Made by a program: the position numbers and the translations under genes | Notes under the pieces: generated by a model | What the model was told of the DNA's origin: nothing | What the model saw: only the letters and a program-made list of their open reading frames with translations | Databases searched by the model: none | In this document: positions 10,106-20,104 of the stretch, one piece after another | How the letters are laid out: every line of letters starts with the position of its first letter | How positions within the stretch are numbered: position 1 is the first letter of the stretch | Source of the DNA: Leclercia adecarboxylata | GTDB taxonomy: Bacteria > Pseudomonadota > Gammaproteobacteria > Enterobacterales > Enterobacteriaceae | Length of the DNA: 64,000 bases | Direction of reading: 5' to 3' | NCBI RefSeq assembly: GCF_006874705.1 | Contig: NZ_CP035382.1 | Coordinates: 4,526,001 to 4,590,000, forward strand

Positions 10106-11014
10106 TTAACGGTCTTTCGGATCGAGGGCATCACGCAGGCCATCGCCGATAAAGTTGAAACAAAACAGTGTCACGACCAGGAAACCTGCCGGGAACAGCA
10201 GCAGCCACGGTGATACTTCCATCGAGTTCGCGCCATCGCTGAGCAATGCACCCCAGCTGCTCAGCGGCTCCTGGGTACCCAGACCCAGGAAGCTGAGGAA
10301 GGACTCAAACAGGATCATGCTCGGCACCAGCAGGGAGGCATACACCACCACCACGCCCAGCACGTTCGGGACGATATGACGGACCACGATATTGCCGGTA
10401 GAGACCCCACCCACCTGCGCCGCTTCGATAAACTCTTTGCGCTTCAGGCTCAGGGTCTGGCCGCGCACGATACGTGCCATGTCCAGCCAGGAGACCATAC
10501 CGATAGCAACGAAGATCAGCAGGATGTTCTGACCGAAGAAGGTCACCAGCAGGATCACGAAGAACATGAACGGGAAGGAGTTGAGGATCTCAAGGATACG
10601 CATCATCACCGAATCGACTTTGCCGCCGAGATAGCCGGACAGCGATCCGTACAGGGTACCCAGAATCACCGCCACGAAGGCCGCGGCAATCCCCACCATC
10701 AGCGAGATACGCCCGCCGATGGCCACACGGACCAACAGGTCACGCCCGGAGGAGTCGGTGCCGAAGTAGTGGCCCGATTCGCTATCCGGTGCGCTGGACA
10801 TCATGCCCCAGTCGGTATCGAAGTAGGTGAACTGCGACAGCATCGGCGCTAAGGTCACAAACAGGGCGATAATCACCAGCACAATCAGGCTGGCAACCGC
10901 CGCGCGGTTGTGCATAAAGCGACGGCGGGCATCCTGCCAGAGACTGCGTCCTTCGACTTCCAGTTTTTCACTGAAGTTTTCCAGCGCCTCGCTATTTTTC
11001 TTACTTAACATCAT
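10106..11014 (-). CDS. oppC: Oligopeptide ABC transporter permease OppC
   Basis: A 302-residue permease with an N-terminal cytoplasmic extension, six membrane helices and the EAA-type loop (GQTLSLKRKEFIEAAQVGG, about residues 184-202) that couples to the ATPases. Length and sequence match E. coli OppC. It forms the transmembrane pore with OppB. It lies 14 bases from oppB and 11 from oppD. Confidence 0.97.
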   Translation of the reverse strand: MMLSKKNSEALENFSEKLEVEGRSLWQDARRRFMHNRAAVASLIVLVIIALFVTLAPMLSQFTYFDTDWGMMSSAPDSESGHYFGTDSSGRDLLVRVAIGGRISLMVGIAAAFVAVILGTLYGSLSGYLGGKVDSVMMRILEILNSFPFMFFVILLVTFFGQNILLIFVAIGMVSWLDMARIVRGQTLSLKRKEFIEAAQVGGVSTGNIVVRHIVPNVLGVVVVYASLLVPSMILFESFLSFLGLGTQEPLSSWGALLSDGANSMEVSPWLLLFPAGFLVVTLFCFNFIGDGLRDALDPKDR

Positions 11015-11028
11015 GGCGAGCTCCAGTG

Positions 11029-11949
11029 TCAGTAGCGGATTTTCGGATCGATAACGGCATAGAGCACATCGACGATCGCGTTAAAGAAAATGGTCAGCGC
11101 ACCGACGAGGATGGTCAGACTCAATACCAGAGAGTAGTCGCGGTTAAGGGCGCCGTTAACGAACAGCTGGCCGATACCAGGCAGACCATAGATGGTCTCG
11201 ATAACCATTGAACCGGTAATGATACCGACGAACGCTGGGCCTAAATAAGAGAGAACCGGCAATAACGCAGGTTTCAACGCATGACGGAAAATAATCCGGC
11301 GCATTGGCAGCCCTTTCGCGCGTGCGGTACGGATGAAGTTGGAGTGCAGGACTTCAATCATCGAACCACGGGTAATACGCGCAATGCTGGCAATATAGGC
11401 CAGTGACAGCGCCACCATCGGCAGAATCATGTACTGCAGCGCCCCGCCATTCCAGCCGCCGCCGGGCAACCATTTAAGGGTGATAGCGAATATCATGACC
11501 AGCAAGGGTGCGACGACAAAACTCGGTATGACGACCCCGGTCATTGCCACCCCCATTACGGCGTAGTCCCATTTGGTATTTTGATTCAGCGCGGCAATCA
11601 CGCCCGCCGTGACGCCAAGAATAACGGCCAGTAAAAATGCCGCGGCGCCTAATTTAGCCGAAACGGGGAAGCTGGACGCCACCAGATCGTTTACGGAATA
11701 GTCTTTATATTTAAATGACGGTCCAAAATCGCCGTGGGCCAGCTGCTTCAGATAATTGAAATACTGGGTGGAGATCGGATCGTTTAAATGGTATTTCGCT
11801 TCGATATTCGCCATCACTTCTGGCGGCAGCGTACGTTCACCGGTAAATGGACTACCCGGCGCGAGACGCATCATAAAGAAGGAGATCGTTATGAGAATAA
11901 AAAGCGTTGGGATCGCTTCAAGACAGCGACGTAGGATAAATTTCAACAT
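11029..11949 (-). CDS. oppB: Oligopeptide ABC transporter permease OppB
   Basis: A 306-residue permease with an N-terminal helix (MLKFILRRCLEAIPTLFILI), six membrane segments and the EAA loop (HSNFIRTARAKGLPMRRIIF, about residues 206-225). It is the partner of OppC in the inner membrane. It follows oppA by 85 bases across a strong stem-loop that probably lets oppA be expressed in excess over the membrane subunits. Confidence 0.97.
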   Translation of the reverse strand: MLKFILRRCLEAIPTLFILITISFFMMRLAPGSPFTGERTLPPEVMANIEAKYHLNDPISTQYFNYLKQLAHGDFGPSFKYKDYSVNDLVASSFPVSAKLGAAAFLLAVILGVTAGVIAALNQNTKWDYAVMGVAMTGVVIPSFVVAPLLVMIFAITLKWLPGGGWNGGALQYMILPMVALSLAYIASIARITRGSMIEVLHSNFIRTARAKGLPMRRIIFRHALKPALLPVLSYLGPAFVGIITGSMVIETIYGLPGIGQLFVNGALNRDYSLVLSLTILVGALTIFFNAIVDVLYAVIDPKIRY

Positions 11950-12000
11950 TGCCCGTACCTTCTGGCGTGTGCCTATATAGTATTACGATGAGTAGACACC

Positions 12001-12025
12001 GTGGGGCAGGCATCGCCCGCCCCAC
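12001..12025 (-). other. oppA-oppB intercistronic stem-loop
   Basis: A 7-bp stem GTGGGGC / GCCCCAC with an 11-base loop lies 10 bases after the oppA stop. No T-run follows. Its likely job is to protect the oppA mRNA 3' end or allow partial termination, raising the binding protein over OppBCDF. Confidence 0.7.
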
Positions 12026-12034
12026 TCATTGCCA

Positions 12035-13666
12035 TTAATGCTTGATGATATACAAGTTTTTAACGTAGATATTATCCATCGGGTCTTTACCGGTATAACC
12101 ACCTACCCACGGTTTCACCAGACGGGCGTTCACGTAGTAGTAAACCGGCACGATCGCAGAGTCTTTATCAAGCTGCTGTTCTGCTTTCGAATACAGCTCA
12201 GCGCGCTGCGCTTCGTCCGTGACTTTCAGGGTATCGCCGATCAGCTTATCGAACTCTGCGCTCTTATAGTGCGCGGTGTTGTTCGAGCTGTCGCTCAGCA
12301 TGGTGTTCAGGAAGGAGGTTGGTTCGTTATAGTCCGCACACCAGCCTGCACGCGCCACATCAAAGGTGCCCTGATGACGGCTGTCCAGGAAGGTTTTCCA
12401 CTCCTGGTTTTCCAGCTTCACGTTCGCGCCCAGGTTTTTCTTCCAGATGGACGAGACGGCGATAGCCAGTTTTTTATGCAGATCTGAAGTGTTGTACAGC
12501 AGGCTAAAGGTCAACGGCTTGTCAGCGGTATAACCGGCTTCGGCCAGCAGTTTCTTCGCTTCAGCATTACGCTGTTCCTGGGTCATTTTGAACCATTCTG
12601 GCTCGGTCAGCTTCGCGCCATCGGTATACGGCGGGGTGTAGCTGTAAGCCGGCAGGTCGCCCTGGTTTTTCACTTTATTCACGATGATATCGCGATCCAG
12701 TGCCAGCTTAAGCGCGGTACGCACGCGAACGTCGGTGAATGGCGCTTTCTGGTTGTTGATTTCGTAGTAATAGGTACACAGATACGGGTCAACGTGAACT
12801 TCAGCCGGGATCTCTTTTTTCAGCTTCTGGAACAGTTCGATCGGCATGTTGTTATAGGTCATGTCGATTTCGCCGCTGCGGTAGCGGTTAACGTCAGTCA
12901 CTTCAGAAGAGATTGGCAGGTAGGTGACCTGATTGATAACGGTTTTCGCGTTATCCCAGTAATTGGTATTACGCTCCAGATCGATACGCTCGTTAACAAC
13001 CCAGGCTTTCAGCTTGTAGGCGCCGTTGGTAACGATATTGGCAGGCTGGGTCCACTTCTCGCCGAATTTCTCAACCGCTGCTTTTGGAACAGGGGAAACG
13101 GACGGGTGAACCAGCAGTTTGTAGAAATACGGGACTGGCTCGCTCAGGGTCACTTCGAAGGTATTGTCATCGATCGCTTTTACGCCGAGGTCGGTAATCG
13201 GTTTTTTGCCGGTGATGATGTCATCGATATTGGCGATATGGCCATACTGCAGATAGCTCGCATACGGAGAGGCGGTATTTGGATCCGCCAGGCGCTGCCA
13301 GCTATAAACGAAATCTTGTGCGGTAACCGGAGAACCGTCAGACCATTTTGCGTCTTTGCGCAGGTGGAAGGTCCAGACTTTAAAGTCTTTGTTTTCCCAT
13401 TTTTCAGCAACCCCGGCAACCGGGTGACCGTCTACGTCAGTAACCAGCAGACCTTCGAACAGATCGCGGTTAATGTTAGACTCCGGTACACCTTCAATTT
13501 TGTGCGGATCCAGAGACTGAACCTCAGCACCGTTGTTACGCACCAGCGTTTGCTTTTCCGCCAGCTGAACCCCAGCAGGTACGTCAGCAGCCATTGCAAC
13601 GTTGCCCGCGATTAGCGCAGTTAAAATCCCCGCCGCGACCAGACTTTTTTTTGTGATGTTGGACAT
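12035..13666 (-). CDS. oppA: Periplasmic oligopeptide-binding protein OppA
   Basis: A 543-residue SBP family 5 protein, the same length as in E. coli. The signal peptide MSNITKKSLVAAGILTALIA ends with AMA-A cleavage at about residue 26, and the mature protein starts ADVPAGVQLAEKQTL. It binds di- to pentapeptides largely through the backbone and delivers them to OppBCDF. It is the first gene of the operon, with a long structured leader; in E. coli the GcvB small RNA represses oppA at the leader. The ribosome site GGAG lies 11 bases before the ATG. Confidence 0.97.
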   Translation of the reverse strand: MSNITKKSLVAAGILTALIAGNVAMAADVPAGVQLAEKQTLVRNNGAEVQSLDPHKIEGVPESNINRDLFEGLLVTDVDGHPVAGVAEKWENKDFKVWTFHLRKDAKWSDGSPVTAQDFVYSWQRLADPNTASPYASYLQYGHIANIDDIITGKKPITDLGVKAIDDNTFEVTLSEPVPYFYKLLVHPSVSPVPKAAVEKFGEKWTQPANIVTNGAYKLKAWVVNERIDLERNTNYWDNAKTVINQVTYLPISSEVTDVNRYRSGEIDMTYNNMPIELFQKLKKEIPAEVHVDPYLCTYYYEINNQKAPFTDVRVRTALKLALDRDIIVNKVKNQGDLPAYSYTPPYTDGAKLTEPEWFKMTQEQRNAEAKKLLAEAGYTADKPLTFSLLYNTSDLHKKLAIAVSSIWKKNLGANVKLENQEWKTFLDSRHQGTFDVARAGWCADYNEPTSFLNTMLSDSSNNTAHYKSAEFDKLIGDTLKVTDEAQRAELYSKAEQQLDKDSAIVPVYYYVNARLVKPWVGGYTGKDPMDNIYVKNLYIIKH

Positions 13667-14394
13667 TGTGTTGATACTCCACTCTTTATAATTACTGGTT
13701 TTTTACCAGCCTGTTTAATTCCCCTTTTTTGGGGTTCCCTGACAACGTAGGAGTTTATGCTGCTGTCAGGCGTTTTTACTTCTCGCTATCACCGACTTTA
13801 CTATTACTAACGGCTCGTCTGGCCGCCTTGCGTCGATTCTTAACAGCCTCCCCTGTCGAGGCCTGTCTTAATTCTTTTAGATCAGAATCGTTAATGAAAA
13901 AGATTCTCATCTAAAAGATTTCTGCGGAAAATATAAGGCCGGAAAGTACCAAATGGCTTTCCCGGGTGCCAATACATTTTGCAAATTTGTTAACCAATTC
14001 TCTTTTACGGAAGTTACCGTTAAGTTGTGGGCTACCCTGCCGCGCATCAAAAGCCCAGAAAACCTTCGCTTTTCAATGGGATGTAGAAAGTGTGCTCGAC
14101 GGTGGCGTCGCAGTGCTGAAGACGAGGTGTTGTTTGTACAAAAAATTAACAACTGTCTATTATTTAGCACATTCATCTAATTCATTCATCAAATTACTAA
14201 TATCATCTCAGTTATCCCGCAGCAAGCCCCAGAGTATCGTGTGAGTAAAATAACAGTCTTGTTGCGCGGAATGTGACCAGTACGGGGCCGGGATGGGAGA
14301 CAAGTGTTTGATATTTAACAAAACAAAATTATTAGTAAAATTTATTATAGTTAAAGCGATTTTCAACTTTCATTATATGATTTGCTGATAATGA
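13667..14394. promoter_or_regulatory. Long oppA upstream region (no gene seen)
   Basis: This gap of about 730 bases has no convincing gene. Nearest to oppA is a small hairpin in the leader (CTGGT-AAAAA-ACCAG on the minus strand, 13695-13709), and beyond it another, GGAACCCC-AAAAAA-GGGG-type (about 13720-13738), consistent with a structured 5' UTR. The rest (13850-14390) is AT-rich and probably contains promoters and sites for global regulators such as Lrp, which controls opp in E. coli; I cannot place individual sites. Short open frames here have no ribosome site or family signature. Confidence 0.45.
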
Positions 14395-14420
14395 CAAAAA
14401 AAACGGCGCCACTGGCGCCG
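14395..14420 (-). terminator. Intrinsic terminator of ychE
   Basis: On the minus strand GGCGCC-AGT-GGCGCC is followed by G and eight T residues, 18 bases past the ychE stop codon. Confidence 0.9.
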
Positions 14421-14438
14421 CGCTTTCATTTGAAATGG

Positions 14439-15086
14439 TTAACTCAATAAGCCCGGAAATATTGATTTCAGCCCGGTAACAATAAATTCAATCCCCAGCG
14501 CCATCAGCAGAAGACCCATAATACGGGTGATAACGTTAATGCCGGTCTGACCAAGCAGCCGCACCAGCCAGGGGGCAATACGGAATACGCCCCAACAGCA
14601 GAACGCAAACAGCGCAATGGCAATCGAGAAGCCAATCAGATGCATTAGATTGTGGTAGCGCGTTCCCCAGACGATGGTGGAACTGATGGCACCCGGCCCC
14701 GCCATTAAGGGCAACGCCAGCGGCACCACGCCAATACTTTCGCGGATAGCAGTCTCTGATTTTTCTTGTTTGTTTTGTTTGTCTTCACCCAATTTGCCGC
14801 TGATCATCGACATCGCGATGGTCACCACCAGGATCCCGCCGGCAATCCGGAACGAATCAATAGAGATGCCAAAAATCTGCAATATAGAGTCGCCAAGATA
14901 AAGAGAGGTCAGCAGGATGATCGCAACCGACAGGTTTGCCGTCAGGTTGGTCTTATTTCTGGCAAGCGCGGTCTGGTAGCTGGTCATACTGATAAAGACA
15001 GGAATAATGCCCACCGGGTTAACCAGCGCGAACAGACCGATAAAAAACTTAAAATAGGTAGGAAAATCAAAGAGCGATAGGCTCAC
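14439..15086 (-). CDS. ychE: MarC family inner-membrane protein YchE
   Basis: A 215-residue protein with six hydrophobic helices, matching E. coli YchE from FDFPTYFKFFIGLFALVNPVG onward. The MarC family (UPF0056) is related in fold to the LysE superfamily and may export amino acids, but the substrate is unknown. I chose the GTG at 15086 because GGAG lies seven bases upstream and it gives the E. coli length; the ATG at 15137 adds 17 residues without homology. Divergent from adhE. Confidence 0.9.
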   Translation of the reverse strand: MSLSLFDFPTYFKFFIGLFALVNPVGIIPVFISMTSYQTALARNKTNLTANLSVAIILLTSLYLGDSILQIFGISIDSFRIAGGILVVTIAMSMISGKLGEDKQNKQEKSETAIRESIGVVPLALPLMAGPGAISSTIVWGTRYHNLMHLIGFSIAIALFAFCCWGVFRIAPWLVRLLGQTGINVITRIMGLLLMALGIEFIVTGLKSIFPGLLS

Positions 15087-15346
15087 AGTTAGCTCCGCTG
15101 ATAAGCAAGACTCAAGATAAAGAGGTGGCAACACCAATAACCGCGCAGAAGATACGCTTTTTGCGCATGCACTTCATCACAATATTGCGAATTATAGTGG
15201 TTTGACGCTGTAAAATATTTGTGTACTAAATGCATTCCTGTGGTTCAATTGCTTTTGCAATTATTTAACATCTGATAAAACGGCCCAAAATACCCCTGCT
15301 GAAAGGTATCAGCTTATGGATAAATTGATACAGATCATGTTTTCCG

Positions 15347-15362
15347 TACTCAGAAGTGAGTA
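15347..15362 (+). promoter_or_regulatory. NarL-type 7-2-7 site upstream of adhE
   Basis: TACTCAG-AA-GTGAGTA: two inverted heptamers close to the TACYNMT consensus, separated by 2 bp, the arrangement that NarL and NarP recognise. It fits nitrate repression of fermentation. Confidence 0.6.
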
Positions 15363-15419
15363 ATCTTGATTACGCCACCACGGAGATTCAGTATCTGAAC
15401 GTAGGCTACTGATGGGAGG

Positions 15420-15540
15420 CTCTTTTAGTAAATCAGGGGAACGATAAAAACGTTAACACCTTGTTTTTATGTAAGTTAAGCAAGTGGCAAAGGCGCTGAC
15501 TATACTGTTTTCGTGTCGAGCAGCTGATTTACTAAAAGAG
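15420..15540 (+). repeat. 17-bp inverted repeat in the adhE leader
   Basis: The arm CTCTTTTAGTAAATCAG (15420-15436) is exactly the reverse complement of CTGATTTACTAAAAGAG (15524-15540), with 87 bases between. In RNA this would form a long hairpin next to the start region. Confidence 0.85.
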
Positions 15541-15563
15541 TTTAACATTATCAGGAGAGCATT

Positions 15564-18245
15564 ATGGCTGTTACTAATGTCGCAGAGCTTAACGCACTTG
15601 TAGAGCGCGTAAAAAAAGCCCAGCGTGAATATGCCAATTTCACCCAAGAACAGGTTGATAAAATCTTCCGCGCCGCCGCTCTGGCTGCTGCAGATGCTCG
15701 AATCCCTCTCGCTAAAATGGCCGTTGCCGAATCCGGTATGGGTATCGTTGAAGATAAAGTGATTAAAAACCACTTCGCTTCTGAGTATATCTACAACGCC
15801 TATAAAGATGAGAAGACTTGCGGCGTCCTGTCTGAAGATGACACTTTCGGTACCATCACCATTGCAGAACCTATCGGTATCATCTGCGGTATCGTTCCGA
15901 CAACCAACCCAACTTCTACTGCTATCTTCAAATCGCTCATCAGCCTGAAGACGCGTAACGCAATCATTTTCTCTCCACACCCACGTGCTAAAGATGCGAC
16001 CAACAAAGCGGCCGATATCGTTCTGCAAGCGGCGATCGCTGCAGGTGCACCGAAAGATCTGATCGGCTGGATCGATCAACCTTCTGTGGAGCTGTCTAAC
16101 GCGCTGATGCACCACCCTGACATTAACTTGATCCTTGCGACCGGTGGTCCAGGCATGGTTAAAGCCGCGTATAGCTCCGGTAAACCGGCTATCGGCGTAG
16201 GTGCAGGTAACACCCCGGTTGTTATCGACGAAACCGCCGATATCAAACGTGCTGTTGCATCCGTACTGATGTCTAAAACCTTCGACAACGGCGTTATCTG
16301 TGCTTCCGAGCAGTCCGTTGTGGTTGTTGACTCCGCATACGATGCCGTTCGCGAACGTTTCGCCAGCCACGGCGGCTACCTGCTGCAGGGCAAAGAGCTG
16401 AAAGCCGTTCAGGACATCATCCTGAAAAATGGCGCACTGAACGCCGCCATCGTAGGTCAGCCAGCATACAAAATTGCTGAACTGGCAGGCTTCACCGTTC
16501 CGGCTACCACTAAGATCCTGATTGGTGAAGTGAGTGTCGTTGACGAGAGCGAGCCGTTTGCTCACGAAAAACTGTCTCCAACGCTGGCAATGTACCGCGC
16601 GAAAGATTTTGAAGACGCGGTCGTTAAAGCAGAGAAACTGGTTGCCATGGGCGGTATCGGTCATACCTCCTGCCTGTACACCGACCAGGATAACCAGCCT
16701 GAACGTGTCGCGCACTTCGGCCAGATGATGAAAACTGCACGTATCCTGATCAACACCCCTGCTTCTCAGGGTGGTATCGGTGACCTGTATAACTTTAAAC
16801 TCGCGCCTTCCCTGACTCTGGGTTGTGGTTCATGGGGTGGTAACTCCATCTCTGAGAACGTTGGTCCTAAGCACCTGATCAACAAGAAAACCGTTGCTAA
16901 GCGAGCTGAAAACATGTTGTGGCATAAACTTCCGAAATCTATCTACTTCCGCCGCGGCTCTCTGCCAATCGCGCTGGATGAAGTGATTACTGATGGCCAC
17001 AAACGTGCGCTCATCGTGACCGACCGTTTCCTGTTCAACAACGGCTACGCAGACCAGATCACCTCTGTGCTGAAAGCTGCTGGTGTGGAAACTGAAGTGT
17101 TCTTCGAAGTAGAAGCTGACCCAACCCTGACCGTTGTTCGCAAAGGTGCAGAGCTGGCAAACTCCTTCAAACCAGACGTGATCATCGCGCTGGGCGGCGG
17201 CTCCCCAATGGATGCAGCCAAAATCATGTGGGTCATGTACGAACACCCGGAAACGCACTTCGAAGAGCTGGCGCTGCGCTTTATGGATATCCGTAAACGT
17301 ATCTACAAGTTCCCGAAAATGGGCGTGAAAGCGAAAATGATCGCCGTCACCACCACTTCCGGTACCGGTTCTGAAGTGACGCCGTTTGCCGTTGTAACCG
17401 ACGATGCAACCGGTCAGAAATATCCACTGGCAGACTATGCGCTGACCCCGGATATGGCGATTGTTGACGCCAACCTGGTTATGGATATGCCGAAATCACT
17501 CTGTGCATTCGGTGGTCTGGATGCAGTAACTCACGCCCTGGAAGCTTACGTTTCCGTGCTGGCCTCTGAGTTCTCTGACGGCCAGGCTCTGCAGGCGCTT
17601 AAACTGCTGAAAGAGAACCTGCCAGCGTCTTACAACGAAGGCTCTAAAAACCCTGTTGCCCGTGAGCGTGTGCACAGTGCTGCCACCATCGCCGGTATCG
17701 CGTTTGCTAACGCCTTCCTGGGTGTGTGTCACTCCATGGCGCACAAGCTGGGCTCTCAGTTCCACATTCCTCACGGTCTGGCGAACGCCCTGCTGATTTC
17801 TAACGTTATCCGTTACAACGCTAACGACAACCCGACTAAGCAGACCGCATTCAGCCAGTACGACCGTCCGCAGGCTCGTCGTCGCTATGCAGAAATCGCT
17901 GACCACCTGGGCCTGAGCGCACCTGGTGACCGCACTGCTGCGAAGATCGAGAAGCTGCTGGCATGGCTGGATAGCATCAAAGCGGAACTGGGTATTCCTA
18001 AGTCTATCCGTGAAGCGGGCGTTCAGGAAGCTGACTTCCTGGCACACGTTGACAAGCTGTCTGAAGATGCCTTTGATGACCAGTGTACTGGTGCGAACCC
18101 GCGCTACCCACTGATCGCAGAGCTGAAACAGATCCTGCTGGATACTTACTACGGCCGTGAATACTCTGAAGGCGTAGCGGCATCAGTTGCACCTGCTGTA
18201 GACGTCGTAGTCAAAGCGGAAAAGAAAGCGAAGAAAAGCGCTTAA
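15564..18245 (+). CDS. adhE: Bifunctional acetaldehyde-CoA / alcohol dehydrogenase AdhE
   Basis: An 893-residue fusion enzyme. Residues 1-440 are a CoA-acylating aldehyde dehydrogenase with the catalytic Cys246 in [12 protein letters not shown]. After a linker, residues about 450-870 are an iron-dependent alcohol dehydrogenase with the NAD motif [10 protein letters not shown] (about residue 546) and metal ligands in the [13 protein letters not shown] / HIPHGLANA region. It converts acetyl-CoA to ethanol in two NADH-consuming steps during anaerobic fermentation and assembles into helical spirosomes. Identity to E. coli AdhE is very high, with two extra residues near the Lys-rich C-terminus. 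Confidence 0.98.
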   Translation: MAVTNVAELNALVERVKKAQREYANFTQEQVDKIFRAAALAAADARIPLAKMAVAESGMGIVEDKVIKNHFASEYIYNAYKDEKTCGVLSEDDTFGTITIAEPIGIICGIVPTTNPTSTAIFKSLISLKTRNAIIFSPHPRAKDATNKAADIVLQAAIAAGAPKDLIGWIDQPSVELSNALMHHPDINLILATGGPGMVKAAYSSGKPAIGVGAGNTPVVIDETADIKRAVASVLMSKTFDNGVICASEQSVVVVDSAYDAVRERFASHGGYLLQGKELKAVQDIILKNGALNAAIVGQPAYKIAELAGFTVPATTKILIGEVSVVDESEPFAHEKLSPTLAMYRAKDFEDAVVKAEKLVAMGGIGHTSCLYTDQDNQPERVAHFGQMMKTARILINTPASQGGIGDLYNFKLAPSLTLGCGSWGGNSISENVGPKHLINKKTVAKRAENMLWHKLPKSIYFRRGSLPIALDEVITDGHKRALIVTDRFLFNNGYADQITSVLKAAGVETEVFFEVEADPTLTVVRKGAELANSFKPDVIIALGGGSPMDAAKIMWVMYEHPETHFEELALRFMDIRKRIYKFPKMGVKAKMIAVTTTSGTGSEVTPFAVVTDDATGQKYPLADYALTPDMAIVDANLVMDMPKSLCAFGGLDAVTHALEAYVSVLASEFSDGQALQALKLLKENLPASYNEGSKNPVARERVHSAATIAGIAFANAFLGVCHSMAHKLGSQFHIPHGLANALLISNVIRYNANDNPTKQTAFSQYDRPQARRRYAEIADHLGLSAPGDRTAAKIEKLLAWLDSIKAELGIPKSIREAGVQEADFLAHVDKLSEDAFDDQCTGANPRYPLIAELKQILLDTYYGREYSEGVAASVAPAVDVVVKAEKKAKKSA

Positions 18246-18254
18246 TTAATCGCT

Positions 18255-18287
18255 AAATAAAAAACCCGCTCCGGCGGGTTTTTTTAT
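18255..18287 (+). terminator. Intrinsic terminator of adhE
   Basis: AAAACCCGC-TCC-GGCGGGTTTTTTT hairpin, 12 bases after the stop codon. Confidence 0.9.
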
Positions 18288-18327
18288 GTCTGTGCTCCAG
18301 GGATAACGGAGAGATGAAATAGCGTCG

Positions 18328-18942
18328 TTAACGACGACAGGCATCCTGAATGGCCGTCAGAGAGCCTACAACCAGCGCTTCTTTATAATGCTTACGGCAG
18401 ACGGATACATAGCGCTCATTGCCGCCAATCACTACCTGCTCGCCTTCAGCATAGGGTTTGCCAGCCTGATCGAGACGCAGCACCATACTCGCTTTACGGC
18501 CGCAGAAACAGATGGTTTTCAATTCAACCAGTTTATCCGACCAGGCCAGTAAATACTGACTGCCAGTAAACAGCTCGCCGCGAAAATCAGTACGCAGGCC
18601 ATAACAGAGCACCGGAATATCCAGTTCGTCGACCACTTCTGATAACTCATGCACCTGCTGGCGCGTTAAAAACTGGCTCTCATCCACCAGCACACAATGC
18701 ACAGCCTGATTAGCAACCTCTGCGCGGATCTCTTCCAGCAGATTGGTTTGTGGGTTATATAGCTTTGCCGGTGACGAGAGACCAATTCGCGAGCTAACCT
18801 TTCCGCTACCGAAACGATCGTCAATCTCTGCGGTGTAAACCAGGGTCTGCATCCCGCGCTCCTGGTAATTGTAGGAGGATTGCAGTAATGCGGTCGACTT
18901 ACCTGCGTTCATTGCTGAATAGTAGAAATACAGTTGTGCCAT
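18328..18942 (-). CDS. tdk: Thymidine kinase
   Basis: A 204-residue type II thymidine kinase with P-loop SAMNAGKST (residues 9-17), the Mg-binding Walker B-like DESQF (about residue 89), and the zinc site built from CFCGRKAS and VCRKHY. It phosphorylates thymidine to dTMP in the salvage pathway. E. coli Tdk has 205 residues. It is oriented away from hns and convergent with adhE. Confidence 0.96.
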   Translation of the reverse strand: MAQLYFYYSAMNAGKSTALLQSSYNYQERGMQTLVYTAEIDDRFGSGKVSSRIGLSSPAKLYNPQTNLLEEIRAEVANQAVHCVLVDESQFLTRQQVHELSEVVDELDIPVLCYGLRTDFRGELFTGSQYLLAWSDKLVELKTICFCGRKASMVLRLDQAGKPYAEGEQVVIGGNERYVSVCRKHYKEALVVGSLTAIQDACRR

Positions 18943-19490
18943 TGGCCGTTAAACCCTAATCAATGTGTATTATTACCGATGCGCGATTGTACCATATTTT
19001 GTCTGGTCTTCCGTGCTACAGCGCGCTTTGTCGGCAGTTCGGGGCATTGTTTTCCTGCCTGGATATACAACAGGCAGCGGTAAAGGCAGGTTAAAACATC
19101 AAATGAATAACGGCTTTAAAATCGGTAAGTTCAGGAAAAATCTATTATTTTAATGGACTAACAGAGTCAAAAATGAGGCAGGAATAATTAACTGTTTCAG
19201 CGGTCAACCGTGTTTCCAGTACTAATACGAAAGGTTGATATTTATCCTGAGTAACAATAATCGCAGATAAAATTACCCACAAAAAAAGAGTTAGCCGTCA
19301 GGTTTACTACACATCTGTTGATAACGTAGCCCTCTTTTCGCCGCTGGAATTTAAGTTAACGATATTAATAATAGTGACAAATATTAGGTGTTTTTTGAAT
19401 TCCTTACATTCTGACCTATTGCATATATCAATTTATGCCTCTATTATTACTTCAACAAACCCCCCACATTATAAGTTTGAGATTACTACA
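18943..19490. promoter_or_regulatory. tdk-hns divergent intergenic region (no gene seen)
   Basis: This gap of about 550 bases is AT-rich, especially 19090-19490, as expected for the autoregulated hns promoter with curved DNA. One inverted repeat, CTGCCTG / CAGGCAG, lies at 19055-19077 and has no T-run. A 62-codon open frame at 18965-19153 has no ribosome site or recognisable family and is not called. Individual promoter elements cannot be fixed from sequence alone. Confidence 0.45.
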
Positions 19491-19904
19491 ATGAGCGAAG
19501 CACTTAAAATTCTGAACAACATCCGTACTCTTCGTGCCCAGGCGAGAGAATGTACTCTGGAAACGCTTGAAGAAATGCTGGAGAAATTAGAAGTCGTGGT
19601 TAATGAGCGTCGTGAAGAAGAAAACGCCGCGGCTGCTGAGATCGAAGAACGTACTCGTAAACTGCAGCAATATCGTGAAATGCTGATCGCTGATGGTATT
19701 GATCCAAACGAATTGCTGAACAGCATGGCTGCCGCTAAAACAGGCACCAAAGCTAAACGTGCTGCACGCCCGGCTAAATATAGCTACATCGATGAGAACG
19801 GCGAATCTAAAACCTGGACTGGCCAGGGTCGTACTCCAGCTGTTATCAAAAAAGCCATGGACGAGCAAGGTAAACAACTGGACGACTTCCTGATTCAGGA
19901 ATAA
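19491..19904 (+). CDS. hns: Nucleoid-associated protein H-NS
   Basis: A 137-residue protein, the exact length of E. coli H-NS. The N-terminal coiled-coil oligomerisation region (residues 1-80, rich in Glu/Leu heptads) is followed by a basic linker ([14 protein letters not shown]) and the C-terminal DNA-binding domain with the AT-hook-like QGR loop ([12 protein letters not shown], about residues 108-119). H-NS silences AT-rich DNA, including acquired genes. The start used matches [12 protein letters not shown]; the frame is open further upstream without homology. A terminator follows. Confidence 0.98.
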   Translation: MSEALKILNNIRTLRAQARECTLETLEEMLEKLEVVVNERREEENAAAAEIEERTRKLQQYREMLIADGIDPNELLNSMAAAKTGTKAKRAARPAKYSYIDENGESKTWTGQGRTPAVIKKAMDEQGKQLDDFLIQE

Positions 19905-19920
19905 GTTAGCAAGTTATCCG

Positions 19921-19950
19921 AAAAATCCCGCTTAATGCGGGATTTTTTAT
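19921..19950 (+). terminator. Intrinsic terminator of hns
   Basis: AAAAATCCCGC-TTAAT-GCGGGATTTTTT, a strong hairpin with a T-run, 16 bases after the stop. Confidence 0.92.
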
Positions 19951-20047
19951 GCCTGTATTTTATACGGTGTGACATTCGGTTACATGCTGTCATATAAATT
20001 TTAGCCTCTACTATTCCTCTGAGCCCGAGCCCCCATCAAAAACGCAT

Positions 20048-20083
20048 AAAAAAACCGGTGTAGCCAGGCTATCACCGGTTTTT
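20048..20083 (-). terminator. Intrinsic terminator of galU
   Basis: On the minus strand AACCGGTG / CACCGGTT with a 12-base loop is followed by a T-run. It lies 21 bases past the galU stop codon. Confidence 0.88.
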
Positions 20084-20104
20084 GCTTAGCGCATCAGCGC
20101 CTGG

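Larger units (their letters stand above)
15087..15563 (+). promoter_or_regulatory. adhE promoter and structured leader region
   Basis: This 477-base gap controls adhE. It holds an FNR/CRP-like half-palindrome (TTGATACAGATCAT, 15325-15338), a NarL-type 7-2-7 palindrome (15347-15362) and a 17-bp inverted repeat (15420-15436 with 15524-15540) whose downstream arm ends 12 bases before the adhE ribosome site CAGGAG. Nitrate repression through NarL and occlusion of the ribosome site in a folded leader opened by RNase III are known for E. coli adhE; that they apply here is inferred from the conserved layout. Confidence 0.7.

Noticed and set aside
15453..16715. Minus-strand open frame of 420 codons opposite adhE
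   Set aside because: Antisense shadow of adhE running into its leader; composition and lack of homology argue against a gene.
18965..19153. 62-codon open frame between tdk and hns
   Set aside because: No Shine-Dalgarno, no recognised family, and it lies in the regulatory gap of hns and tdk.
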